Shown one piece after another: positions 25,389-33,982 of a stretch of 64,000 nt of DNA. A program made the translations under genes and the position numbers. The notes below the pieces were generated by a model that saw nothing but the letters and a program-made list of their open reading frames with translations, was not told where the DNA came from and did not search any database. Origin of the DNA: Jiulongibacter sp966250325 (GTDB lineage: Bacteria > Bacteroidota > Bacteroidia > Cytophagales > Spirosomataceae); contig CBINGY010000015.1 in assembly GCA_966250325.1 (NCBI GenBank), positions 15,947 through 79,946 on the forward strand, in the 5' to 3' direction. Position 1 is the first letter of the stretch; the number at the start of each line of letters is the position of its first letter.

Positions 25389-27095
25389 TTACAAATTCCC
25401 CTTCTTCATTTCCTGCACAGCAAAATCTGCTGCCCGGGCCGCAAAGGCCATGTAGGTAAGCGACGGATTCTGCGTGGAGGTGGAAGTCATCATGGCACCA
25501 TCTGTCACGAATACGTTTTTGCAGGCATGCAATTGATTGTGCTTGTTCAGCAGAGAAGTTTTTGGGTCTTTGCCCATTCGCACGCCTCCCATTTCGTGAA
25601 TATCCAGACCCGGAGCCTGTCTGGAATCAGAGCCTTTCACGTTGGTAAAGCCCGCTTTCTCAAACATCTCAATGGTATTTTCCAGATAGTCTTTCACCAT
25701 TTTATCGTCGTTGTCATCGTAATCCACATTAAAGTGAATTAACGGAATACCCCATTCATCGGTGAGTGATTTATCCAGCGTAAGCGTGTTGGTTTCTTTC
25801 GGGATGGTTTCACCCATCATGTGCGAGCCCACGTACCAAGGTCCCAGATCTCTCTTAAAAAGATTGGCCTTTAAATCCTGGCCCACACCCTGCGTGCTCA
25901 TGTTTTCACTTCTTCCGGTTGAGAAACCCGCTGCGTAACCACGAATGAAATCGGTCTCCTGCTCATAAAGATTTCTCCAGCGTGGCATATAGCTGCCACC
26001 TACCCGGCGTCCGTTCGTGGTTTTATCGGCGAAGCCTTCATATATGCCATTTACGCGAGCCCGGTAATTGTGAAATGCAATAAACTTGCCCATCAGGCCA
26101 TTGTCATTGCCAATTCCAATCGGGAAACGGCTTGATGTACTGTTGAGCAACAAAGCTGTGGTATTCATGGCTGCGGCATTCACAAAGATCACTTTGGCTT
26201 TGAATACAATTTCTTCTTTGGTGAGGCGGTCAATCACCCGCACACCGGTAGCTTTTCCTTTCTTCTCATCATAAATGATGGAGTGTACCACCGAATTGGG
26301 CCGCAGCGTACAGTTTCCTGTATTTAAGGCCCAGGGAATGGTGGAGGCATTGCTGCTGAAATAGCCACCATACGGGCAACCCCGCTGACAAAGATTACGG
26401 TGCATACAGCGGGCTCTTCCCTGCTGGGTATGAATATCCTGTGGCTCGGTAATGTGAGCTTTGCGGGCAATGATGGCCCGGCGGTTTTTATAGTTTTTCT
26501 GTAAAAACTGGTCAAAGTATTCTTCAACACAACTCTGCTCAAAAGGCGGCAAAAATTCGCCATCTGGCAGGCTTTCTAGTCCGTCACGTTTTCCGGTAAT
26601 GCCAGCAAACTTCTCCACATAGCTGTACCAGGGGGCAATCTCATCGTAGGAAACGGGCCACTCCACAGCAAAGCCGTCGCGAGCCGGGCCGTCAAAATCC
26701 AGCTGACTCCATCGCTGCGTTTCGCGTGCCCAGAGGAGCGATTTTCCACCAACCTGATAGCCACGAATCCAGTCGAACGGCTTGTCTTGCACATAGGGGT
26801 GCTCTTTGTCTTTCACCACAAAATGCTTGGCATCTTCGTTGAAAATATAGCATTTGGAGGCGATCGGGTTTTCTTCCCGCTCTTTCAAAGGTAGCCTCTG
26901 GCCATGTGGAAAATCCCAGGGCATCATGGTGGTGGTGGGGTAATCCACAATGTGCTTGACATCGGGGCCGCGTTCCAGAATTAAGGTTTTAAGTCCCTTT
27001 TCAGAAAGCTCTTTTGCAGCCCAGCCGCCGCTTATACCAGATCCTATCACGATGGCATCATAGGATCTTTTTTTTGCTGTAGTATTGATATTCAT
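25389..27095 (-). CDS. GMC-family oxidoreductase (FAD-dependent sugar/alcohol dehydrogenase-like)
   Basis: A 568-residue FAD enzyme with the ADP-binding motif AIVIGSGISGGWAAKELSE (about 14-32), the GGKSLLWARETQRWS flavin-site segment, a four-Cys-like CMHRNLCQRGCPYGG stretch at about 231-245, and the C-terminal LTYMAFAARAADFAVQEM with the active-site-adjacent DG-M region. Together with the subunit-3-like gene just upstream it resembles gluconate 2-dehydrogenase/glucoside 3-dehydrogenase systems of Bacteroidota, which oxidise sugars or sugar derivatives. No cytochrome subunit is adjacent, so the electron acceptor is unknown. Confidence 0.85.
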   Translation of the reverse strand: MNINTTAKKRSYDAIVIGSGISGGWAAKELSEKGLKTLILERGPDVKHIVDYPTTTMMPWDFPHGQRLPLKEREENPIASKCYIFNEDAKHFVVKDKEHPYVQDKPFDWIRGYQVGGKSLLWARETQRWSQLDFDGPARDGFAVEWPVSYDEIAPWYSYVEKFAGITGKRDGLESLPDGEFLPPFEQSCVEEYFDQFLQKNYKNRRAIIARKAHITEPQDIHTQQGRARCMHRNLCQRGCPYGGYFSSNASTIPWALNTGNCTLRPNSVVHSIIYDEKKGKATGVRVIDRLTKEEIVFKAKVIFVNAAAMNTTALLLNSTSSRFPIGIGNDNGLMGKFIAFHNYRARVNGIYEGFADKTTNGRRVGGSYMPRWRNLYEQETDFIRGYAAGFSTGRSENMSTQGVGQDLKANLFKRDLGPWYVGSHMMGETIPKETNTLTLDKSLTDEWGIPLIHFNVDYDDNDDKMVKDYLENTIEMFEKAGFTNVKGSDSRQAPGLDIHEMGGVRMGKDPKTSLLNKHNQLHACKNVFVTDGAMMTSTSTQNPSLTYMAFAARAADFAVQEMKKGNL

Positions 27096-27117
27096 GATTC
27101 TTGAAAGATTGGGAGGT

Positions 27118-27152
27118 TCAACCCCACACCGACCCTCCCCGAAGGAGAGGGA
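27118..27152. repeat. REP-like palindrome between the GMC genes
   Basis: On the minus strand CCCTCTCCTTCGGGGAGGG forms a short stem, followed by GTCGGTGTGGGG. This resembles dispersed intergenic repeats seen in many bacteria. It sits in the 88-nt gap between the subunit-3-like gene and the GMC oxidoreductase and may reduce read-through between them. Confidence 0.4.
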
Positions 27153-27183
27153 GTTAATTTAATAGTTTAAAATGCTTTTGGAA

Positions 27184-27696
27184 TTAAACATCTACGCAGC
27201 CGTGGCCGTACCCCGGGGCATACTCGTAGCCCGCTATATTGGTCATATACCATTCTGAACCGGTGTAGCCCTGTATGGTGTAATTTTTTAGCAGGCCAAA
27301 AAATTTTTTCCAGGAGGAATTATTGCTTGTGGCCATTGTTTGTAGTAAGTCATTTTTTTCAACAGCAGAAAGAGGGGCAAACTTTTTATTGTATTTCTGC
27401 TGAGCCAGGGCATCTGTCTCAGAAAGTTGACTGTAGAAGGCCTGCTGATCCGTCTCTGTATGCTGTGATTCCACCATGGCTTTTATAAATTGGTCAACGC
27501 CCAGTTCAAGTGCTCCCGGAGTATCCGATTTAGGAATCAGTGCATCCACCAGTTCCTTTAGCAGTGCCTCATCTGCCACAGGAAGAGCCTGTGTGAGAGG
27601 TAGCGAAGCGGTATTCCATCCTTCTGCCCAGGTGGGTATAGTCACCAGTGAAGCAGCTCCCAGTCCAAGATTTTTAAGAAGATTTCTTCGGTTCAT
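27184..27696 (-). CDS. gluconate 2-dehydrogenase subunit 3-like protein with Tat-type signal
   Basis: A 170-residue exported protein starting MNRRNLLKNLGLGAASLVTIP, a twin-arginine-type signal, then an ADEALLKELVDALIPKSDTPGALELGVDQFIKAMVES segment characteristic of gluconate_2-dh3. Family members are the small subunits that help export or stabilise the GMC partner. An ORF extension to 27723 adds a few residues before the RR motif. It is the first gene of the unit with the GMC oxidoreductase. Confidence 0.85.
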   Translation of the reverse strand: MNRRNLLKNLGLGAASLVTIPTWAEGWNTASLPLTQALPVADEALLKELVDALIPKSDTPGALELGVDQFIKAMVESQHTETDQQAFYSQLSETDALAQQKYNKKFAPLSAVEKNDLLQTMATSNNSSWKKFFGLLKNYTIQGYTGSEWYMTNIAGYEYAPGYGHGCVDV

Positions 27697-27947
27697 TATC
27701 AGTTCATTAGTTAGATCAACCATGAAACCAAACGATGGGATACAACGAAAGCTTATGCCTGATACGAAAAAGCCACATTATTGCTTCCGAGCCCAAAGGA
27801 AGTTTCAATGAGGGTAAATGTAAATCAAAAATAGAAATTTATACGACCTGTGAATACTCGCTGGCAGAATAAGGTCAAAAAGAGATAAATGAGGATTAGA
27901 GTGCGTTGAAAACATAGAGAACGTCCCGTAAAGTAATTGAGCAGAAA

Positions 27948-28850
27948 TCAGTAACCTTCGATTGGTTTATTGCCCCAATCATCCCGCCTCACCACCCCGT
28001 TCTCACGCAACTTTTCAACGATATCGGGAAGGATCGCAGGGTTTTTTATAGCGGTATCGGTGAAATACACCCAGTCAATTTTTTGTTGGTAGGTTCTTTC
28101 TGATGTAGCGGACAAAAGACCTCCCTGGATAAACCAGAGATTAAAACTAAGATACATGAGCTGTTCCGGGTAATACTTACTGCCGTGTGTGGCCAGTAAT
28201 TTTCCATCGATATAGTATTTCACTTCTCCGTTGTTCACAGTGGCACTTACTACATGCCACCCCGCAAAGCTACCTGGTGTGAAATCAGATTGAGCATCCT
28301 GTAGCCAGGGGTCTGCCCTGTAGGTTTCCCAGGTGGTCATCCAGAAGGCAGGTTCTGTTTCACCCCAACCGCCGTTTGGCAGGTATTCGGCAAAATCCGT
28401 TTCGCTGTAGTCGGGATCCAGATCAAAAGCCAATGGTGAAATAGCGAAGAAGGTTTGTACCAGCTGATCGCCATCTGGCCCACCATTGACCGGGCTATCG
28501 GTAAAAAAAATGCGGGCAGCATAGGTACCTTCCAGATAATTCTGGCGGTGATAAATCTCTGACTGATACGTATTTCTGCTTTTACCACTCGTTTTGGAAG
28601 AGAGCACCAGCACGCCGTTTTTTCCCAGACTATCTATACGTACATTTTCTTTAAGCCAGCGTGCACCCGTAACGCCCGGGCCACCGGCACCCTCGCGGAT
28701 ATGCCACCCAAACGCTTCAAAAGAAAGATCTTCTGTGCTGTTGTAAACGAAATCGTCAAAGAAAGTGGTGTATTCTTCGGGTCGGGTTTCCTCAGGTTTA
28801 CACCCCAGGATGCAGAGCAAAGGGATGAACATCCAAACAATATGCTTCAT
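27948..28850 (-). CDS. GH16-family glycoside hydrolase, lipoprotein
   Basis: A 300-residue lipoprotein with lipobox ILGC (Cys17). The catalytic signature of GH16, ExDxxE, appears as ETDFAE at E150, D152 and E155, after an FFDDFV opening and a QSEIYHRQ strand, and a late KIDWVYF strand closes the jelly-roll. GH16 enzymes cleave beta-1,3/1,4 glucans, galactans or agars; the specific substrate is not evident. A GTG at 28856 is an alternative start. It appears monocistronic and surface or periplasm located. Confidence 0.8.
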   Translation of the reverse strand: MKHIVWMFIPLLCILGCKPEETRPEEYTTFFDDFVYNSTEDLSFEAFGWHIREGAGGPGVTGARWLKENVRIDSLGKNGVLVLSSKTSGKSRNTYQSEIYHRQNYLEGTYAARIFFTDSPVNGGPDGDQLVQTFFAISPLAFDLDPDYSETDFAEYLPNGGWGETEPAFWMTTWETYRADPWLQDAQSDFTPGSFAGWHVVSATVNNGEVKYYIDGKLLATHGSKYYPEQLMYLSFNLWFIQGGLLSATSERTYQQKIDWVYFTDTAIKNPAILPDIVEKLRENGVVRRDDWGNKPIEGY

Positions 28851-28932
28851 GTTCACAGAAATGCTTTAGACAGAATTTAGCTACAAATGCTGTACCGATT
28901 TTGTATCAAAAGAAAACTAAGAGGTAAACTCT

Positions 28933-28940
28933 TACGTTTG
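28933..28940 (+). promoter_or_regulatory. -7 promoter box for the DUF2911 gene
   Basis: TACGTTTG matches TAnnTTTG exactly. It lies 83 nt before the ATG at 29024. Confidence 0.45.
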
Positions 28941-29023
28941 TTTACCTGAGACTTGCAGCGGGGGCATTCTTTTGAGTGTCGCTTCTGCGATCATTCGATT
29001 TCATAATCCAAAACCAATCAAAG

Positions 29024-29521
29024 ATGAAAAAATTACTTTTTATGGCGGCAGCCTTTGTATTCGCAGGTTTATCGGCTTCAGCTCAGGCTCCGGCAAGTCC
29101 TAAACTTACGGCAGAGTCGGCCAATGCTTCTGTAGTTTACGGTGCACCGTCCAAAAAAGGCCGGGAGATTTTCGGTGGTCTGGTACCGTATGGAGAAGTT
29201 TGGCGTACCGGGGCAAACAATGCTACCGAGCTCACATTGAAAAAAGATGCGAAAGTGGGCGGAGTAAACGTAAAAGCAGGAACCTACACGCTTTTCACTA
29301 TTCCGAAAGCCGATGGCAACTGGACCGTGATCTTGAATCCTACATTGGGACAGTGGGGAGCTTATGGATATGACAAAATCAAAGACAAAGATCTGCCGCA
29401 TATCCAGGTGAAAGCCAGCCAGTCTGACGATACCACCGAGCAGTTTAAGATGTGGTTTGAGGGAACAGATCTGGTTTTTGCCTGGGATAACACCAAGGTG
29501 AAAGTTCCGGTGAAGTACTAA
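29024..29521 (+). CDS. DUF2911 secreted protein
   Basis: A 165-residue protein with a signal peptide (KKLLFMAAAFVFAGLSASAQ) and the DUF2911 core: YGAPSKKGREIFGGLVPYGEVWRTGANNATELT, YTLFTIPK and WTVILNPTLGQWGAYGYD. The function of the family is unknown; members are periplasmic and common in Bacteroidota. The upstream ATG at 28976 would add a non-signal segment, so I start at 29024, preceded by AAAG. Confidence 0.88.
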   Translation: MKKLLFMAAAFVFAGLSASAQAPASPKLTAESANASVVYGAPSKKGREIFGGLVPYGEVWRTGANNATELTLKKDAKVGGVNVKAGTYTLFTIPKADGNWTVILNPTLGQWGAYGYDKIKDKDLPHIQVKASQSDDTTEQFKMWFEGTDLVFAWDNTKVKVPVKY

Positions 29522-29539
29522 CAATTCACTCCACAAATG

Positions 29540-29568
29540 AAAATGGCAGGCCTTTCGCCTGCCATTTT
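29540..29568. terminator. bidirectional terminator between DUF2911 and the Gfo/Idh/MocA gene
   Basis: 12-bp perfect arms (29540-29551 and 29557-29568, AAAATGGCAGGC and complement) with a 5-nt loop, between two convergent genes. Confidence 0.85.
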
Positions 29569-29598
29569 GCTTAGGTGTTTTTGTTCAACCCCAATGAT

Positions 29599-30714
29599 TT
29601 ATGATAGCATTATTTTCTTACCACCCGCTTTTGCCGATTCAAAAATGGCAGCCATAATTTTGGCATCCTTCAGACCCTCTGCTCCCGAGATGTGTTCAGG
29701 CAGCGGATCGGGGCTAAGGTACATTGGCCCCATGGCATTCATCTGATACGTTTGATGATGAACCACTTCCATATTCATCGGGCCTTTTGATGTAGTGCCT
29801 TTCAAAGGACCGTAACTGAAAGCAGGGCCCATTTCAAACCAGCCTTTATCTCCGTAAACCTCCAGCTTTTCCACGTTGGTACTGTAACTGGTAAACCCTG
29901 TGAAAACGGTGCCATCAGGAAACTCCATATGCCAGCTTACAGACTCTTCCACTTCCTTGAAGAATTCAGGGCGGGTGACAGGTCCAAAATGGGCAATCAC
30001 CGAGCTCGGCTCCATTCCTTTCACATATCTGGCGGCATTGATGCAATAAATACCAACGTCCATCAGCGGACCGCCTCCGGCTAGTTTGGCATTGAGTCGC
30101 CACATTTTAGGGTCACCGGCTCTCCAGCCAAACATGCTGTTGATATACTTAAGGTCACCAAAAGTCTTTTCGCGGCCATACCGCATGGCTTCCATGTTAA
30201 AGGGCTCAAAATGACAGCGGTACCCTACACCCAGTTTAACATTATTATCGTTGCAAGCTTTAATCATGGCTTCGCATTCCTCCACGTTATTGGCCATCGG
30301 CTTTTCGGTGATCACGTGCTTGCCAGCTTTTGCTGCACGAATCGTGTATTCAGCATGCATTCCATTGGGCAGACAGATGTAAACCACATCGATATCCGGG
30401 CATTTGACCAGATTATCATAGTTTTCATAATTAAGTATGTTCTCGTCTTTGAGTTTATACTTGTCACGAAACTCGGGGATTTTGGAAGGAGTACCTGTAA
30501 CTATTCCTGTAAGCTGCCAGTAAGGGGAGTTATCTACGGCAGGCAGAATTTGTTTCGTGGCGTAATATCCCAGTCCTACCAGGGCAATCCCCAGTTTTTT
30601 GCCTTCATAGACAGGGGCAGTTGATCCGCTTTGTTTTGGCGAAAGGAAGGGAATAGCCATGGCTCCGGCACCCATTTTTTTCATAAAATCTCTTCGTGTT
30701 TCTTCTGTTTTCAT
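29599..30714 (-). CDS. Gfo/Idh/MocA-family oxidoreductase with twin-arginine signal
   Basis: A 371-residue NAD(P)-dependent sugar dehydrogenase-like enzyme. It begins with a Tat signal (TRRDFMKKMGAGAMAIPF), followed by the nucleotide fold GIALVGLGYYATKQI, then YICLPNGMHAEYTIRAAKAGKHVITEKPM (the EKP lysine is the usual catalytic-site residue) and GGGPLMDVGIYCINAARYV. This resembles the glucose-fructose oxidoreductase group, where the cofactor stays bound during export. Substrate is not known. It is convergent with DUF2911. Confidence 0.88.
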   Translation of the reverse strand: MKTEETRRDFMKKMGAGAMAIPFLSPKQSGSTAPVYEGKKLGIALVGLGYYATKQILPAVDNSPYWQLTGIVTGTPSKIPEFRDKYKLKDENILNYENYDNLVKCPDIDVVYICLPNGMHAEYTIRAAKAGKHVITEKPMANNVEECEAMIKACNDNNVKLGVGYRCHFEPFNMEAMRYGREKTFGDLKYINSMFGWRAGDPKMWRLNAKLAGGGPLMDVGIYCINAARYVKGMEPSSVIAHFGPVTRPEFFKEVEESVSWHMEFPDGTVFTGFTSYSTNVEKLEVYGDKGWFEMGPAFSYGPLKGTTSKGPMNMEVVHHQTYQMNAMGPMYLSPDPLPEHISGAEGLKDAKIMAAIFESAKAGGKKIMLS

Positions 30715-30761
30715 CGGAGTAGAAAGAATTATTCCGAGCCAAATTAGTAAAATTATTGTCC

Positions 30762-30769
30762 TAATTTTG
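30762..30769 (+). promoter_or_regulatory. -7 promoter box for the LOG gene
   Basis: TAATTTTG matches TAnnTTTG and would give a leader of about 30 nt before the ATG at 30808. Confidence 0.5.
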
Positions 30770-30807
30770 ACACACTTTGTGATAATAGACCAAACCTCTG
30801 AATCCAG

Positions 30808-31389
30808 ATGAAATCATTGTTAGTGTATTGTGGTGCCAACCCCGGTTTTAATCCCATTTATCAGGAAACCGCCCGTAATCTTGGACATGAAATGGTAAAA
30901 AGAGGCATGCGTCTTATTTATGGCGGAGGAAGCCTGGGTTTAATGGGTACCATTGCCGACGCAGTTCTGGAGAAAGGCGGAGAAGTGGTGGGAATAATCC
31001 CGGGATTTCTGGATAACATGGAGGTAGGGCACAAAAACCTCTCTGAAATTCATGTGGTAGAAACTATGCATGAGCGAAAAGCCCTCATGGAAAAGATGTG
31101 TGACGGGGTAATTACTCTCCCCGGAGGCTTTGGAAGCATGGATGAACTTTTTGAGATACTTAGCTGGTCACAGCTGGGACTTCATAAGAAGCCGGTAGGG
31201 GTACTCAATGTCAACGGATTTTATGATCTGCTGATCAAACAGCTGGATCACATGGTGACGGAGGGTTTCTTAAAACAACAAAACCGGGACATCATGCAGG
31301 TCTCCGGTTCTGTTGAAGAGCTTTTCAGCCTTATGGAAAATTACGTTCCCCAGCCGGCATTTAAGTGGCTGGAACGCGATCAGATCTGA
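30808..31389 (+). CDS. LOG-family protein (cytokinin riboside 5'-monophosphate phosphoribohydrolase)
   Basis: A 193-residue Rossmann protein with the LOG motif PGGFGSMDE (105-113) and the upstream YGGGSLGLMG and ETMHERKALM segments. LOG proteins split nucleoside 5'-monophosphates into base and ribose 5-phosphate; in bacteria the physiological substrate is often uncertain. It is monocistronic and convergent with a small lipoprotein gene. Confidence 0.92.
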   Translation: MKSLLVYCGANPGFNPIYQETARNLGHEMVKRGMRLIYGGGSLGLMGTIADAVLEKGGEVVGIIPGFLDNMEVGHKNLSEIHVVETMHERKALMEKMCDGVITLPGGFGSMDELFEILSWSQLGLHKKPVGVLNVNGFYDLLIKQLDHMVTEGFLKQQNRDIMQVSGSVEELFSLMENYVPQPAFKWLERDQI

Positions 31390-31671
31390 TCAGTTATACT
31401 GGGAGCAATCATAGGTAGAATCGAGTTCTTCCTCCAGATCGTCTCTGTCTTCCTTGGCAAGGTCACACTTTTTAATGTACGCTTGAAGGCTCGATCTTAC
31501 CGCATTGCAATTACCCTTGGTTTCATTATTATAAAATTCCAAAACGTCTTCAGAGTATTTTGTAGCAAGCTCAAGACATTGACCAACTTCACCCAATACA
31601 GAGGTTCTTCTGCAACCTGTCAACAAAGAAATACCGATCAAAACGGCGGCAAAAAGTACTTTTGATTTCAT
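31390..31671 (-). CDS. small cysteine-rich lipoprotein of unknown function
   Basis: Not recognised. A 93-residue protein with a lipoprotein signal (lipobox LLTGC, Cys20) and a short helical body containing four more cysteines (C32, C55, C69, C89). Their regular spacing could allow two disulfides in the periplasm. The stop codon abuts the end of the LOG gene on the other strand. Confidence 0.65.
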   Translation of the reverse strand: MKSKVLFAAVLIGISLLTGCRRTSVLGEVGQCLELATKYSEDVLEFYNNETKGNCNAVRSSLQAYIKKCDLAKEDRDDLEEELDSTYDCSQYN

Positions 31672-31755
31672 AATTATTGAGATAGAATCTGATTTGATTT
31701 AACAGATCCAAAAGTACAGACCATGCAACGGGGATTCCAGAAACTCCGGAGTGTT

Positions 31756-32607
31756 TTATTTTACGGCTTTCAGGCTTAAATCGAGGCTTTTTACCGAGTG
31801 GGTGAGGTAACCCATAGAGACAAAGTCAACGCCGCACTCGGCATAAGACCGTACGGTTTCCGGGGTAATTCCTCCGGAAGACTCCACAGGAAAGCGTCCT
31901 GCAATAAGCGTGAGAGCTTTGCGGGTAAGGTCAAAATCAAAGTTATCCAGCATGATCCTAACCACGCCTCCAATCTCCAGTACCTGTTTCAATTCATCCA
32001 GATTTCTCACTTCGATTTCTACAGGAAGAGTACGGCCGGTTTCTGTCAGATATTTCTGAGCAGCATGAAGAGCCTGTTTGATTCCGCCCGCGTAATCCAC
32101 GTGATTGTCTTTGATGAGTATCATATCATACAGGCCTATCCGGTGGTTTACTCCGCCTCCGATCTTCACAGCCCATTTTTCGGGCATTCGGAAATTGGGC
32201 GTGGTTTTGCGGGTATCCAGCACTTTGCATCGGGTTCCTTCCAGTTGGTTGACAATCTCCCGGGTAGTAGTAGCTATTCCGCTCATTCGCTGCATGCAAT
32301 TCAAAACCAGCCGCTCTGCAGTTAAGATGGAACGGTCTCTGCCGCTAACATAAAAGGCGATGTCACCAAACTTTACAGGGGCTCCATCTTGTAGTAAAAC
32401 ATCCAGTTTGAGATCAGAATCTACCTCCTTGAAAATGGCTTCAGCAAGTTCCACCCCTGCCAGAATTCCCTCATCTTTTACGATGAGCCGGGCTTTTCCG
32501 GTAGCATTTTCGGGAATGGTAGCCAGAGAGGTATGATCACCGTCACCCACATCTTCTTTAAGGGCCAATTGTATGAATTCTTTGATTTCCTCTGGCGTAA
32601 TTTGCAT
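31756..32607 (-). CDS. nadC: nicotinate-nucleotide pyrophosphorylase (quinolinate phosphoribosyltransferase)
   Basis: Converts quinolinate and PRPP to nicotinate mononucleotide in de novo NAD synthesis. The 283-residue product has the N-terminal KEDVGDGDHTS segment (14-24), RLVLNCMQRMSGIATTTR, the TRKTTPNFRMPEKWAVKIGGGVNHR phosphoribosyl site, DNH, and the C-terminal ESSGGITPETV motif. nadA and nadB are not nearby. It diverges from tadA. Confidence 0.95.
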   Translation of the reverse strand: MQITPEEIKEFIQLALKEDVGDGDHTSLATIPENATGKARLIVKDEGILAGVELAEAIFKEVDSDLKLDVLLQDGAPVKFGDIAFYVSGRDRSILTAERLVLNCMQRMSGIATTTREIVNQLEGTRCKVLDTRKTTPNFRMPEKWAVKIGGGVNHRIGLYDMILIKDNHVDYAGGIKQALHAAQKYLTETGRTLPVEIEVRNLDELKQVLEIGGVVRIMLDNFDFDLTRKALTLIAGRFPVESSGGITPETVRSYAECGVDFVSMGYLTHSVKSLDLSLKAVK

Positions 32608-32683
32608 TGATTAGGGAGATTAAAATACCCCTGCAATTAGACTAAAAAAGGTGGGCCAGACAATAATCTGCCTTCAAAATCTC

Positions 32684-32691
32684 TAGTTTTG
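32684..32691 (+). promoter_or_regulatory. -7 promoter box for tadA
   Basis: TAGTTTTG matches TAnnTTTG and ends 4 nt before the tadA ATG at 32696, implying a leaderless or near-leaderless mRNA. Confidence 0.5.
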
Positions 32692-32695
32692 TGCT

Positions 32696-33154
32696 ATGAA
32701 AAAAAGCTATCCCCTCTACTCGCATGAGTATTTTATGTCAAAAGCTCTTGACCTGGCAGAGCAGGCATTTCAGGAGGGAGAAATCCCGGTAGGAGCTTTG
32801 GTGGTAACGGCCAGCAATCAGATCATCGGGAAAGGGTATAATCAAACCGAGCGGTTAAGCGACGTAACCGCCCACGCAGAAATTCTGGCGATCACGGCTG
32901 CTGCTAACTACCTGGATGCCAAATATCTGAGAGACTGCAGGCTTTACATTACCCTGGAGCCATGCGTCATGTGTGCCGGTGCAATTGCCTGGAGCCAGGT
33001 AGATCAGATCATCTATGGAGCAGCGGATGAAAAGCGGGGTTACAGGCGGTTTTCAGAATCCATAATTCACAAACACAAAGAGGTGATAACCGGAATTCTT
33101 GCTTCAGAGAGTGAGGCCATGCTCAAAGAATTTTTCGGAAGGCTGCGAACATAA
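32696..33154 (+). CDS. tadA: nucleoside deaminase, tRNA-specific adenosine deaminase type
   Basis: A 152-residue cytidine-deaminase-fold enzyme with the zinc motifs HAE (H60-E62) and PCVMC (89-93), and the substrate-side VGALVV and NQ residues. TadA converts A34 to inosine in tRNA-Arg(ACG). Other nucleoside deaminases (for example guanine deaminase) share the motifs, so the call rests on overall similarity and length. Confidence 0.9.
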   Translation: MKKSYPLYSHEYFMSKALDLAEQAFQEGEIPVGALVVTASNQIIGKGYNQTERLSDVTAHAEILAITAAANYLDAKYLRDCRLYITLEPCVMCAGAIAWSQVDQIIYGAADEKRGYRRFSESIIHKHKEVITGILASESEAMLKEFFGRLRT

Positions 33155-33215
33155 ATACGCAAATGCCTGTTACTTAAATCAGAACAATAGTTAGAACCTT
33201 TTAAACCTTAGAAAT

Positions 33216-33830
33216 ATGGCTTTTGAATTACCGGCATTACCCTATGCCAATGATGCCCTGGAACCTCATTTTGATGCTATGACCATGGAAATACACCATG
33301 ATCGTCATCATAACGCATACGTTACCAATCTGAATAATGCCATTGCCGGTACAGATCTGGAAGGAAAGACACTGGAAGAAATCATGGCTGTAGCCGGTAA
33401 GAGTGGTGCAGCTGTAAGAAATAACGGAGGAGGTCATTATAATCACTCACTTTTCTGGTCTATTCTGGCACCGGCAGGTACAGGAGGAAATTTATCCGGA
33501 GCTTTGAAAAGTGCAATTGAAGAGCAATTCGGATCTGTGGATGCTTTCAAAGAAGAGTTTAATAAGGCGGCAGCAACCCGTTTCGGTTCAGGCTGGGCAT
33601 GGCTTTGTGTAAAAGCTGATGGCAGCCTGTGTGTATGCTCTTCACCGAACCAGGATAACCCGCTTATGGATGTAGCAGAGTGCCCGGGTACACCTATTCT
33701 GGGTCTGGATGTTTGGGAGCATGCCTACTACCTGAAATATCAGAACAAGCGTCCTGATTACATTGCGGCTTTCTGGAATGTTGTAAACTGGAATGCCGTA
33801 GAAGAGCGTTACGCAGCAGCGAAAGGTTAA
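33216..33830 (+). CDS. superoxide dismutase (Fe/Mn family)
   Basis: A 204-residue cytoplasmic enzyme that dismutates superoxide. Metal ligands are visible as H27 in MEIHHDRHH, the NHSLFW histidine, and D and H in GLDVWEHAYYLKYQNKRPDY. Metal preference (Fe, Mn or cambialistic) is not assigned. A terminator follows. Confidence 0.95.
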   Translation: MAFELPALPYANDALEPHFDAMTMEIHHDRHHNAYVTNLNNAIAGTDLEGKTLEEIMAVAGKSGAAVRNNGGGHYNHSLFWSILAPAGTGGNLSGALKSAIEEQFGSVDAFKEEFNKAAATRFGSGWAWLCVKADGSLCVCSSPNQDNPLMDVAECPGTPILGLDVWEHAYYLKYQNKRPDYIAAFWNVVNWNAVEERYAAAKG

Positions 33831-33854
33831 TAAAGCAAATAGTGAATGCGAGTT

Positions 33855-33882
33855 GCCCGGTCTTTTGGCCGGGCTTTTTTTT
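33855..33882 (+). terminator. intrinsic terminator of the superoxide dismutase gene
   Basis: GCCCGG (33855-33860) and CCGGGC (33869-33874) form a short GC-rich stem followed by a run of eight Ts. Confidence 0.85.
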
Positions 33883-33891
33883 GCCTTGCAG

Positions 33892-33921
33892 TTGCATATT
33901 CAATTTTCCTTTCTACATTTG
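33892..33921 (+). promoter_or_regulatory. promoter of the trp operon
   Basis: TTG at 33892-33894 and TACATTTG at 33914-33921 are separated by 19 nt, matching the Bacteroidota -33/-7 consensus. The leader-peptide ATG begins 5 nt after the -7 box, so the leader peptide is probably translated from an essentially leaderless transcript. Confidence 0.75.
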
Positions 33922-33925
33922 AACC

Positions 33926-33982
33926 ATGAATTTACTAAGCAGAGCAAACAATTGGTGGTGGAGTTCTTCTCGGGGGAGTTGA
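33926..33982 (+). CDS. trpL: trp operon leader peptide
   Basis: An 18-codon ORF encoding MNLLSRANNWWWSSSRGS followed by TGA. Three consecutive Trp codons (33953-33961) are highly improbable by chance and mark it as an attenuator control peptide. It is in a position set by the promoter just upstream, and its stop codon (33980-33982) overlaps the first half of the antiterminator pairing. It is too short for ordinary ORF calling. Confidence 0.88.
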   Translation: MNLLSRANNWWWSSSRGS

